From DASULK01 sp036278255 (GTDB lineage: Bacteria > Actinomycetota > Actinomycetes > Mycobacteriales > Micromonosporaceae), in assembly GCA_036278255.1 (NCBI GenBank), contig DASULK010000034.1:33728-97727 (forward strand): 64,000 nucleotides of DNA. Direction: 5' to 3'. The translations under genes and the position numbers were made by a program. The notes under the pieces were generated by a model, which was given only the letters and a program-made list of their open reading frames with translations, did no database searches and had not been told where the DNA came from. Shown piece after piece: positions 7,150-14,813 of this stretch (the stretch's first letter is position 1; every line of letters starts with the position of its first letter).

Positions 7150-8291
7150 GACAGCGCCCCGGGCCAGGCCGCGCCGGAGGGGGCCGCTCCGGTCGGCACC
7201 GGCGCCGCGTTCTGCCGGGGGGCGACGGTGGGCAGCGGGACAGTGGAGAGAATCCGGTTGACGATGTAGTCGGCCGGGACGTCATCGGCGAGCGCGTCGT
7301 AGCTGAGCACCAGGCGGTGCCGGAGGATGTCCGGGGCAATGTCCTGCACATCCTGCGGCAGCGCGTAGTCACGCCCGCGCATCAACGCCAGGGCACGGGT
7401 CGCCCGAACGATGCCCAGCGAGGCGCGTGGACTCGCGCCGTACTGGATGAGCCGCCCCACGTCGGCCATGCCGTGTTCGGCCGGTGCACGGGTGGCGACC
7501 ACCAGCCGCACCGCGTAGTCGACCAGGGCGTTGTGCACGAAGACCTGGTCGGCCTTGCGTTGCAGCGCGACCAGCTCGGCCGGGCTGAGGACCACCGCCG
7601 GCTCGGGCGCTGCCACCCCCATCCGGTAGACGATCTCGCGTTCCTCGGCATCGGTCGGATAACCCACCACGATCTTCATCAGGAACCGGTCACGCTGCGC
7701 CTCCGACAGCGGGTAGACGCCCTCCTGCTCGATCGGGTTCTGCGTCGCCATGACCAGGAAGGGGTCGGGCACCCGGTGGGTCTGGCCACCGATGGAGACC
7801 TGCTGCTCCGACATCACCTCCAGCAGTGCCGACTGCACCTTGGCCGGCGCCCGGTTGATCTCGTCTGCGAGGAGGAAGTTGACGAAAATGGGCCCCAGCT
7901 CCACATCGAACTTCTCACTCGTCTGCCGATAGATGCGGGTGCCCACGATGTCGGCCGGCACCAGATCCGGGGTGAACTGCACGCGGGCGAACATGCCACC
8001 GACCACCGTGGCAAGGCTCTCCACGGCGAGGGTCTTCGCCACCCCGGGCACTCCCTCCAGCAGGCAATGCCCGCGGGCCAGCAGCGCCACGAACATCCGC
8101 TCCACCATCCGGTCCTGTCCCACAATCACCCGCTTGACCTCGAACAGGGCCCGCTCCAGCAGGGTGGCGTCCTGAGCCGGGGTGGTCTCCTGCGAGGCCA
8201 CCGCCGCGGTCTTGCTCCCCTCCGCCCCGGCGGATGCGCCGGTGGGCGGGGCGGGCGGGGTCGGGGTGTCGGGTGTGATCGGCTGGGCCAC
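7146..8291 (-). CDS. MoxR family AAA+ ATPase
   Basis: The protein is a 381-residue MoxR-type AAA+ ATPase. The Walker A motif is GVPGVAKT, the Walker B is LLADEINRAPAKVQ, sensor 1 is MATQNPIEQEG, and the lid carries SPRASLGIVRATRALA. The first 50 residues are Pro/Thr/Ala-rich and likely disordered. I chose the GTG at 8291 because GGAGG lies four bases upstream; the TTG one codon earlier is too close to it. The gene starts the moxR-DUF58-VWA operon; MoxR proteins are thought to act as chaperones for VWA partners. It is divergent from the small gene at 8538. Confidence 0.92.
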   Translation of the reverse strand: MAQPITPDTPTPPAPPTGASAGAEGSKTAAVASQETTPAQDATLLERALFEVKRVIVGQDRMVERMFVALLARGHCLLEGVPGVAKTLAVESLATVVGGMFARVQFTPDLVPADIVGTRIYRQTSEKFDVELGPIFVNFLLADEINRAPAKVQSALLEVMSEQQVSIGGQTHRVPDPFLVMATQNPIEQEGVYPLSEAQRDRFLMKIVVGYPTDAEEREIVYRMGVAAPEPAVVLSPAELVALQRKADQVFVHNALVDYAVRLVVATRAPAEHGMADVGRLIQYGASPRASLGIVRATRALALMRGRDYALPQDVQDIAPDILRHRLVLSYDALADDVPADYIVNRILSTVPLPTVAPRQNAAPVPTGAAPSGAAWPGALS

Positions 8292-8537
8292 CAATCCTCC
8301 ACAACGTCATCGCGTCATCGATCGGCTGGGAAAGTGCCGCACCAAGCCTTGCACGTCGGACGGTCCGCCGCGTGGGGAGACCCCAATCCGGTTGTCGGGC
8401 CCCGGTGCCGGTACCGGCACGGTATACACGGCCGGCCACTTCGTGGGTACGATTCATCCGTCGCCGGGCGGCTTCCCCCGTGGCCGCCCGGCGCTCATCG
8501 CGTCAACGCCGGCCGTGCCGCCCGTAGACTCGCCGGG

Positions 8538-8747
8538 ATGACCGACCCAACTCCAGCTCCGTCAACCCTGATCTGCTCCGCCCGCGGATGCCAGACGTCA
8601 GCGGCCTGGGCGCTGCGGTGGAACAATCCCCGCCTGCACGGCGCCGACCGGCGTAAGACCTGGCTCGCCTGCCCGGAGCACCGGCAGACCCTCGGCCAGT
8701 TCCTTCAGGCACGCGGATTTCTGCGCGACATCGAACCGGTGGAATGA
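8538..8747 (+). CDS. Small conserved protein with zinc-ligand-like Cys/His
   Basis: The 69-residue protein carries CSARGC (Cys 13 and 18) and, near residue 45, CPEH, around a conserved-looking core AAWALRWNNPRLH. This spacing could form a small zinc site. I recall similar short actinobacterial proteins beside PH-domain genes, sometimes misnamed acetone carboxylase; no function is known to me. Its stop overlaps an ATG of the next frame (ATGA at 8744-8747). The start ATG at 8538 has only a weak purine-rich leader (CGCCGGG). Confidence 0.72.
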   Translation: MTDPTPAPSTLICSARGCQTSAAWALRWNNPRLHGADRRKTWLACPEHRQTLGQFLQARGFLRDIEPVE

Positions 8748-8764
8748 TCGCCTACCGTAGAGGC

Positions 8765-9295
8765 GTGAACGACGGTATGCCATCCGCTGAGCCGACCGCC
8801 GGCCCGACCAGTCCCCTGGAGCCGTGGCCGGAGACCGTGGACTGGCGTGGGGTCTCCCCCGATCTCATCTGGGTGGAACTGCTGCACCTGGCGGGTGGGC
8901 TGGCGGTGGCGCTCATCGCCGTCAGCACCGGTTGGGCCCTGACCGGGCACTGGACCTTCGGGGTCGGCTTCGGTGCGGTCGTTGCGTTCGGGCTGTGGCG
9001 GGCGACGGTGGTTGTGCGGGCCGTCCGCGCCTGGGGCTACGCCGAGCGGGACAAGGACCTCCTCGTCCGGCACGGTCTGCTCGTCCGGCGGCTCTCCATC
9101 GTGCCGTACGCCCGCATGCAGTTCGTCGACGTGACAGCCGGACCGTTGGAGCGGGCCTTCAGCCTGGCCACCGTACAACTGCACACCGCTGCCGCGGCGA
9201 CCGATGCCAAGATCCCCGGTCTACGCCCGAACGAGGCGTCACGGTTGCGGGACCGGCTCACCGCGCTCGGCGAAGTCGGCGCGGAGGGCCTGTGA
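8765..9295 (+). CDS. PH domain membrane protein (bPH2, YdbS-like)
   Basis: This protein of about 176 residues has two membrane helices (LLHLAGGLAVALIAVSTGW and a second near residue 60) followed by a bacterial PH domain: VRHGLLVRRLSIVPYARMQF and GPLERAFSLATVQLHTA. This is the YdbS/DUF304 architecture. It is coupled to a larger PH protein by a GTGA overlap at 9292-9295. The start is ambiguous. GTG 8765 fits the N-terminus of relatives as I recall them; an ATG at 8744 overlapping the previous stop would add seven residues. The cellular role of the pair is unknown. Confidence 0.82.
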   Translation: MNDGMPSAEPTAGPTSPLEPWPETVDWRGVSPDLIWVELLHLAGGLAVALIAVSTGWALTGHWTFGVGFGAVVAFGLWRATVVVRAVRAWGYAERDKDLLVRHGLLVRRLSIVPYARMQFVDVTAGPLERAFSLATVQLHTAAAATDAKIPGLRPNEASRLRDRLTALGEVGAEGL

Positions 9296-10677
9296 ACGCA
9301 GAGAGCGGAGTGCCGGGAAGCCCGTCGGCGCCCGGCCCGACCGCCGGGACGGGATCACCCCGCCACCGGCTGCATCCACTGAGCCCTTTCCTGCACGGCG
9401 CCAAGTCGTTGTTCGTGATCGTGGCAGCCCTCTCCTGGCAGACCCTGGGACGGGTGGGAGTGGGCTGGTTCATCGTCGTGGTGCTGATACTGACCCTCGC
9501 AGCGATCACGCTCTCCGTGGTGAGCTGGCTCAACACCGGTTACCAGGTGATCGGCCGTGAACTGCGGATCCATGAGGGCCTGCTGTGGCGACGGACCCGG
9601 GCAATCCCGCTGGAGCGGCTGCAGGCGGTCGAGGTGGTGCGACCGGCGTTGGCTCAACTCACCGGCCTGGCCGAACTGCGGCTGGAGGTGGTCGGTGGCG
9701 GCAAGACCGAGGCGCCGCTGGCCTACCTCACCGTCGACGACGCGATCGCCCTGCGCGAGCGGCTGCTCGGGCTGGCGGGCAGCCTCACCCCGGGTGAGCC
9801 GGCCGCCGCCCGCACCCCGCTGCCGGGCCAGCACATCCACGCGGTGCCCAACCAGGAGCTGCTGATCAGCCAGCTTCTCACCCCACAGGCCCTGCTGCTG
9901 CCGATCGCGGTAGCGTTCGTGCTCACCCAGTTCCTCTCCGAAGGGTCATGGTCCTTCATCGCCGTCGCCAGCACACTGACGGCGATGGCCGGGGTGCTGT
10001 TCCAGCCGCTGCGTCGGGTGTTGGACGACTGGAACTTCCGGCTGGCCCGCGACGACGCCGGACTGCGGGTGTGGCGCGGCCTGCTGGAAACCCGGACGCA
10101 GACGGTTCCGCTCAACCGGGTGCAGGCGGTCACGGCGATCTGGCCGCTGCTCTGGCGACCGAAATCGTGGCTGCGGCTGCGGCTGGCGGTGGCTGGCTAC
10201 ACCGGCCCGGGGCAGGAGGTACGCGAGCAGGCCGATCGACTGCTGCCGGTCGGCGACCCAACAACCGCCCGTCGCATCCTGTTCGAGGCGCTGCCCGGCG
10301 TCGACCTGGCCGCGCTACCGCTCACCCCGCCGCCCCGACGCGCCCGCTGGGTGGCGCCGCTGGCCCAACCGGTGCTGGGGGCCGGCCTCTCCGACCGGGT
10401 GTTCGCTGCGCGGCAAGGGTTGTTGACCCGCCAGTTGGCCGTCGTGCCGTACGCCCGGATCCAGAGCGTGCGGGTGGTGCAGGGGCCGCTTCAGCGGCGG
10501 TTACGGCTGGCCACCGTGCACGCCGACACCGCCGCCGGGTCAGGTGTGGCCGCGCACGACCGGGATCTCGGTGAGGCCTGGGGGTTGGCCGCCGAACTGG
10601 CGGCCCGGGCCCGGGCCGCCCGCGCCAGCGAGTACGGGTCGGACCGGGCCGGTGGTGCCCGCCGGGAGCGCCCCTAA
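9292..10677 (+). CDS. Multi-PH-domain membrane protein (YdbT-like)
   Basis: This 461-residue protein has an N-terminal pair of membrane helices (LFVIVAALSWQTLG; GWFIVVVLILTLAAITLSVV). A first PH unit follows (YQVIGRELRIHEGLLWRRTR...IPLERLQAVEV), then further helices near residues 190-240 and a second PH unit (LRVWRGLLETRTQTVPLNRV). A third (FAARQGLLTRQLAVVPYARI) ends the protein. Repeated bPH2 domains match YdbT, the usual neighbour of YdbS. The GTG at 9292 has GGAGGG three bases upstream and overlaps the previous stop. It is convergent with the PAP2 gene with a four-base overlap. Confidence 0.87.
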   Translation: MNAESGVPGSPSAPGPTAGTGSPRHRLHPLSPFLHGAKSLFVIVAALSWQTLGRVGVGWFIVVVLILTLAAITLSVVSWLNTGYQVIGRELRIHEGLLWRRTRAIPLERLQAVEVVRPALAQLTGLAELRLEVVGGGKTEAPLAYLTVDDAIALRERLLGLAGSLTPGEPAAARTPLPGQHIHAVPNQELLISQLLTPQALLLPIAVAFVLTQFLSEGSWSFIAVASTLTAMAGVLFQPLRRVLDDWNFRLARDDAGLRVWRGLLETRTQTVPLNRVQAVTAIWPLLWRPKSWLRLRLAVAGYTGPGQEVREQADRLLPVGDPTTARRILFEALPGVDLAALPLTPPPRRARWVAPLAQPVLGAGLSDRVFAARQGLLTRQLAVVPYARIQSVRVVQGPLQRRLRLATVHADTAAGSGVAAHDRDLGEAWGLAAELAARARAARASEYGSDRAGGARRERP

Positions 10678-11669
10678 CCTGGGGGTGAAGCCGATGCCGG
10701 CGCGTCGGTCCGCCGGGCGCGCCGGGCCGCCCACCATCGCTCGGCGCCGCCGACGACCAGGAAGGTCAGCCCTACGTACGCCCAACCGACCAGCACGTCG
10801 ATCATGTAGTGCTCCGCCGAGTAGACGAGCGTGAAGGTCATGGCGAGCGGATAGGTCAGCAACAGCGGCCACCAGCGCCGCCGCACGTAGCCGAAGAAGA
10901 AGACCACGACCAACAACGCCCAGGCGGTGTGCAGCGACGGCATCGCGGCCACCGGGTTCGAGGCGAGCTGGCCGATGTTGAGCATGTTCCCCGCGCCGCG
11001 CATGCCGATCGCCTGCCAGCCGCGGGTGGAGATGCGCGACACCTCCTCGATCAGCCCGTACTGGGACGCCCACCACGGCGGCGCCGCCGGATAGAGGAAG
11101 TAGGTGGCCAGACCGGCGAAGCAGAGAAAGAGCCAGCGCCGCATAAACGCTGCCCACCGGGAGCGGTCCCGCAGCCACAGCACCGCTGCGGCGGCCAGCG
11201 CGACCACGAAGTGCGAGAAGTAGACCCAGCTACCCAACAGATCCCACCAGTGGACGGCATCCGGATCGTAGAGGCGCTCCTGCAGCCAGACGGTCGGGAC
11301 CTGGCCCCCGGTGGCCCAGCCGAACATCGCCCGGTCGGCGGCGACCAGCTCCAACGCATGCGGGATGGCGTTGTTGTCGGCGAATCCGCGGGAGAGGTTA
11401 TAGACGATGAGTAGCAGCACCACCGGCAACCAGTCGCGGGCGAAACTCAGGTGTGAGCGCCACGGGCGGTGGATGTTCCAGGCGATCGTGACCGTCCACA
11501 GACAGGCGAACGCGTAGAGCGGATCGGTCGGCAGGCCGATGGAGAGCCAGCTGGCGACGAAGACGACCGCCCAGGTCGACATGGCAATGACCCGCCACCG
11601 CACCCGCTTATCGGGGGGCGGCGGATCCGGCGGCGTGCTGGACACGGATTCGGTGACGATAACGGACAT
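10674..11669 (-). CDS. PAP2 superfamily membrane enzyme
   Basis: The 331-residue integral membrane protein has about six hydrophobic segments. It contains PAP2 signature parts: MPSLHTAW, with the catalytic-region histidine, and SAEHYMIDVLVGW, with the H-x3-D pair. The wide spacing between them and the preceding helices resembles the inositol-phosphoryl-transferase/AUR1-like (PAP2_3) branch more than a simple lipid phosphatase, so it may transfer head groups in phosphoinositide lipid synthesis; this is inference. I start it at ATG 11669 (MSVIVTESV); an upstream ATG would add 11 residues. Confidence 0.8.
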   Translation of the reverse strand: MSVIVTESVSSTPPDPPPPDKRVRWRVIAMSTWAVVFVASWLSIGLPTDPLYAFACLWTVTIAWNIHRPWRSHLSFARDWLPVVLLLIVYNLSRGFADNNAIPHALELVAADRAMFGWATGGQVPTVWLQERLYDPDAVHWWDLLGSWVYFSHFVVALAAAAVLWLRDRSRWAAFMRRWLFLCFAGLATYFLYPAAPPWWASQYGLIEEVSRISTRGWQAIGMRGAGNMLNIGQLASNPVAAMPSLHTAWALLVVVFFFGYVRRRWWPLLLTYPLAMTFTLVYSAEHYMIDVLVGWAYVGLTFLVVGGAERWWAARRARRTDAPASASPPG

Positions 11670-11719
11670 CGTCGTACAGGTTAGCGGCGTCCGTATCGGC
11701 AACTGGATCGGCGGGGGGG

Positions 11720-12499
11720 CTAGGGCGCCTGAGCGGCGCCGACCAGTCCGGGCAGCACCTCACCGATCGGTTGACGCAGCACGGCATCGGCGACCGCATC
11801 GTACGGTGTAGGGCTCGCGTTGATGATCACAACCCGTGCCCCGGCCTCGGCCGCGACCTGCACCAGACCCGCAGCCGGCTGAACCGTGAGGGTGGTCCCG
11901 ATCGCCAGCAGCAGGTCACATTCGGCGGCCGCGGCCGCGGCCCGGCGGAGAGTGGGCTGGTGCAGGGATTGGCCGAATGAGATCGTTGCTGCTTTGATGA
12001 TCCCGCCGCACCGGGTGCAGGAGGGGTCCTCCTCCCCGCCCGCGACCCGTTCCAGTGCCTCGGTCATCGGGCTGCGGGCCGCACAGCCGAGGCACTCCAC
12101 CTCGAAGAGGGTTCCGTGGATCTCGATCACCCGGCCGGCCGAGTTACCGGCCCGCTGGTGCAGACCGTCGATGTTCTGCGTCACGATGGCCAGTAGCCGA
12201 CCGTCTCGTTCGAGGGCGGCCAGCGCCCGGTGGCCGGGGTTGGGCTCGGCCGTCCAGGCAGGATGGTCGCGCCGTGCCTGCCACACCTGGCGGCGTATCT
12301 CCGGATCGGCGATGTAGTCCTGGAGCGTGAAGAGTCGAGCGGCGTCCGGGTCCCGTGTCCACAGGCCGCTCGGCCCACGGAAATCCGGAATACCGGAGTC
12401 GGTGGATATGCCAGCACCGGTGAGCGCCACCACCCGTTGGGTACCGTTCAACCAGTCGGCCACCCGTACGATATCGCCATCCGAGATCACGCCACTCAT
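11720..12499 (-). CDS. cobB: NAD-dependent protein deacylase (sirtuin)
   Basis: The protein is a 259-residue Sir2-family enzyme that removes acyl groups from lysines using NAD. It shows the Rossmann motif ALTGAGISTDSGIPDFRG, the catalytic TQNIDGLHQRAG and HG (IEIHGTLF), and four zinc cysteines (CLGC...CTRC). The binding end motif is GTTLTVQPAAGLV. The Ala-x4-Tyr-x2-Arg signature of class III desuccinylases is not obvious, so deacetylation is the likelier activity. It is divergent from the thioesterase gene at 12534, with a 34-base spacer that must hold both promoters. Confidence 0.9.
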   Translation of the reverse strand: MSGVISDGDIVRVADWLNGTQRVVALTGAGISTDSGIPDFRGPSGLWTRDPDAARLFTLQDYIADPEIRRQVWQARRDHPAWTAEPNPGHRALAALERDGRLLAIVTQNIDGLHQRAGNSAGRVIEIHGTLFEVECLGCAARSPMTEALERVAGGEEDPSCTRCGGIIKAATISFGQSLHQPTLRRAAAAAAECDLLLAIGTTLTVQPAAGLVQVAAEAGARVVIINASPTPYDAVADAVLRQPIGEVLPGLVGAAQAP

Positions 12500-12533
12500 G
12501 GCCTGACGGTAGCGGACCGCCTACGCTGGTCGC

Positions 12534-12938
12534 ATGGAGCAACAGCCCGACCCCGGTTTCTCGCCCGGCCTGACGGCCCGGGTTGAACTGACGGTCACCG
12601 ATGCCGATACCGCGCAGGCGCTCGGCTCGGGTGACGTTCCCGTGCTGGGCACCCCCCGCGTGCTCGCTCTGGCCGAGGCCGCCAGCGTCGCTGCGACCAC
12701 GGTCCGGATGCCCAGCGGAATGACCACGGTGGGTCTCCGGGTGGAACTCGACCACCGGGCACCCACGCCAGTCGGTCGTACGGTCGTTGCCAGCGCCCAG
12801 CTGGCGAAGGTCGACGGTCGACGGCTGCTGTTCGAGATCATTGTCAATGACGGCTCCGCGATCGTCGCGGAAGGCCGGGTGGAGCGGATGCTGGTCGAGC
12901 GCCAGCGTTTCCTGGAGAAGGCGTTCCGGACGCCATGA
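12534..12938 (+). CDS. Hot-dog thioesterase, fluoroacetyl-CoA thioesterase (FlK)-like
   Basis: The protein has 134 residues in a single hot-dog fold. The segment VPVLGTPRVLALAEAAS carries Thr40 and Glu48, and ELDHRAPTPVG carries His74. The spacing (8 and 26 residues) equals that of the catalytic Thr42/Glu50/His76 of Streptomyces FlK as I remember it. Members outside fluoroacetate producers are thought to act on small acyl-CoAs. It is coupled to the following metallo-hydrolase by an ATGA overlap (12935-12938). No fluorometabolite genes are visible here, so fluoroacetyl-CoA itself is not implied. Confidence 0.8.
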   Translation: MEQQPDPGFSPGLTARVELTVTDADTAQALGSGDVPVLGTPRVLALAEAASVAATTVRMPSGMTTVGLRVELDHRAPTPVGRTVVASAQLAKVDGRRLLFEIIVNDGSAIVAEGRVERMLVERQRFLEKAFRTP

Positions 12939-13762
12939 CGGGGTTCGTCGAGGTCCGTGACCGGGTCTACGTCCTACGTCACCCGATGCTCGACATCAAC
13001 GTGACCCTGGTGGTCGGCGACGGCGCGGCCCTGCTGGTGGACACCCTCTCCACCCCCGGCCAGGCCGCTGAACTGGCGGCTGCCGCCCGCCGTATCAGCC
13101 CGCACCCGTGGACGGTGGTCAACACCCACCATCATTTCGACCATTGCTTCGGCAACGCCACGCTCGCCGGGGACCCGCCGCGACCGGTGTATGCGCATGA
13201 GGCCACAGCGAGGCTGCTGCGGGAACGCCCGGAGGCGGTACGCCAGGACGCATACCAGTTCCTGTTACCAACCGATCCGGCCTTCGCCGACGAGGTGGCG
13301 CGGACCCGGATCCACGCCCCCACCCACACCGTCGCCCGCGAGTGCATCCTCGACATCGGCGGGCGCCGGATCGAGCTGCGGCATTTCGGCCGCGGTCACA
13401 CGGCGGGGGACCTGGTGGTGCTGGTGCCCGACGCCGACGTACTGATCGCCGGTGACCTGGTGGAGGAGAGCGCGCCACCGTCGTTCGGCGACGCCTACCC
13501 GCTGCAGTGGCCGGAGACGGTGGCGGAACTGCTGCGGCACACCACCGCCGACACCGTGGTGGTGCCCGGCCACGGAGCGGTGGTGGACCAGAGTTACGTC
13601 CGCGCGCAGCACGCGGAGCTGACCACGCTGGCGTGGCTGATCCGGGAGGGGCACTGCGACGGCGTGCCGCCGGAGCGGGTGGCGCAGCAGGCGCCGTTCG
13701 GGCCGGCAGTGGCGTTGACGGCCACGAGACGCGGTTACGCCGAACTGGGTGGGCTCACCTAA
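12935..13762 (+). CDS. MBL-fold metallo-hydrolase
   Basis: This 275-residue enzyme has the metallo-beta-lactamase fold. Motif 2 is NTHHHFDHCFG near residue 66, followed by a histidine in FGRGHTAGDLVV and the aspartate of LIAGDLVEE, then a last histidine in VVVPGHGAVV. These supply a two-metal site. The substrate is unknown; the family includes thioesterases, lactonases and sulfur carriers. Coupling to the FlK-like thioesterase suggests a joint role in clearing a small acyl compound. The 3' end overlaps the convergent kinase gene by eight bases. Confidence 0.85.
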   Translation: MTGFVEVRDRVYVLRHPMLDINVTLVVGDGAALLVDTLSTPGQAAELAAAARRISPHPWTVVNTHHHFDHCFGNATLAGDPPRPVYAHEATARLLRERPEAVRQDAYQFLLPTDPAFADEVARTRIHAPTHTVARECILDIGGRRIELRHFGRGHTAGDLVVLVPDADVLIAGDLVEESAPPSFGDAYPLQWPETVAELLRHTTADTVVVPGHGAVVDQSYVRAQHAELTTLAWLIREGHCDGVPPERVAQQAPFGPAVALTATRRGYAELGGLT

Positions 13763-14684
13763 ACCGGGCGGCGACCTCGGCGCGGGTCGGCATCGCCACA
13801 GCCCCGCCGGGTGATTCGCACACCAGGCCGGCCACCCGCAGCGCGAACCCGACCCGCGTCTGCCAGCCCGCCAGGTCTATCGGCAGCCCCTCAACGAGCA
13901 GGTCGGCGATCAACGCGGCCATCACCGCATCACCGGCTCCGGTGGCGTCGACCGCCCGTGCCGGGGGCGCCGGCACCAGCACCGGCTCGGGTCCCGCCGC
14001 GACCAGCGCCCCGTCGGCGCCGAGGGTGACCAAGACCGCCCCGGCCCCCAAATCGAGCAGCCGGGCGGCGGTCGCCTCCGGGGAGAACCCCGCGTAGAGC
14101 ACCTCCGCATCGGCGACACTCAACTTGACCAGGTCGGCGGTGGCGGCGAATTCGTCCACCACTGCCCGCAGGCCGTCCAACGTTGCCGTGTCGGGGAGCA
14201 GCCGGGGCCGCACATTGGGGTCGAACACCCGCAGCCCGCCCGCCAGGGACCAGGCTCGCCGTGCCGCCGCGAGCACCGGTGGACGGAGCAGCGCGATCGA
14301 ACCGCAGTAGAGCACCGCGGCCTGCCCGACCAGGTCCGGATCAAGCGCGGACGGGTCGAGCAGCCCGTACGAGGCAGGTTCACCGTAGAAGCGGAACTCC
14401 GGTTCGGCGTCGGTGAAGGTGGTGACGGCGAGCGTAGTCGGCGCGGCGACCGTGACGACGCCGCGTTGGCCGACCCCGGTCGCTGCGAGGAAGTCCCGGA
14501 TCCGCCCGGCGAGCGCGTCGTCGCCGAGCGACCCGACGAACTCCACCGCCCCGCCGAGGCGGGCCACACCGACGGCGACGTTGAGCGGGCCGCCTCCGAT
14601 CATCGGCCGGTAGACCAGCTCACCGTCGCAGCGCCCTTCAAGGAGGTCGACCAGCGCCTCCCCGAGCACCACCGCATACCCCAC
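13755..14684 (-). CDS. PfkB family carbohydrate kinase (fructokinase-like)
   Basis: The protein has 309 residues in the ribokinase/PfkB fold. The N-terminal VVLGEALVDLLEG and the substrate motif GGGPLNVAVGVARLGG are typical of fructokinase/KDG kinase relatives, as is FDPNVRPRLL. The catalytic DATGAGDAVMAAL lies near residue 250. The GTG at 14684 has GGAGG seven bases upstream. It lies upstream of nothing on its own strand except the asnB leader; in mycobacteria a PfkB-type adenosine kinase also neighbours asnB, but this protein looks more like a sugar kinase. The substrate is undetermined. Confidence 0.85.
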   Translation of the reverse strand: MGYAVVLGEALVDLLEGRCDGELVYRPMIGGGPLNVAVGVARLGGAVEFVGSLGDDALAGRIRDFLAATGVGQRGVVTVAAPTTLAVTTFTDAEPEFRFYGEPASYGLLDPSALDPDLVGQAAVLYCGSIALLRPPVLAAARRAWSLAGGLRVFDPNVRPRLLPDTATLDGLRAVVDEFAATADLVKLSVADAEVLYAGFSPEATAARLLDLGAGAVLVTLGADGALVAAGPEPVLVPAPPARAVDATGAGDAVMAALIADLLVEGLPIDLAGWQTRVGFALRVAGLVCESPGGAVAMPTRAEVAARFR

Positions 14685-14725
14685 GCACTCTCCTCCCTCC
14701 CGCCACACCGGCGCCTACCCGACAA

Positions 14726-14794
14726 GCGGCGGCCCACCGTGACCACTCGGCGCGGTCAGGCTTGATCGCCTCGCCGGTCCCGGTGGGCCGCCGC
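14726..14794. terminator. Long inverted repeat between pfkB-type kinase and asnB
   Basis: GCGGCGGCCCACC (14726-14738) is repeated inverted as GGTGGGCCGCCGC (14782-14794), 13 perfect pairs around a 43-base loop that can itself fold. It starts 20 bases after the asnB stop on the minus strand, so it probably terminates asnB transcription before the kinase gene. Confidence 0.5.
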
Positions 14795-14813
14795 CCCGCG
14801 GCAGGCACCGATG

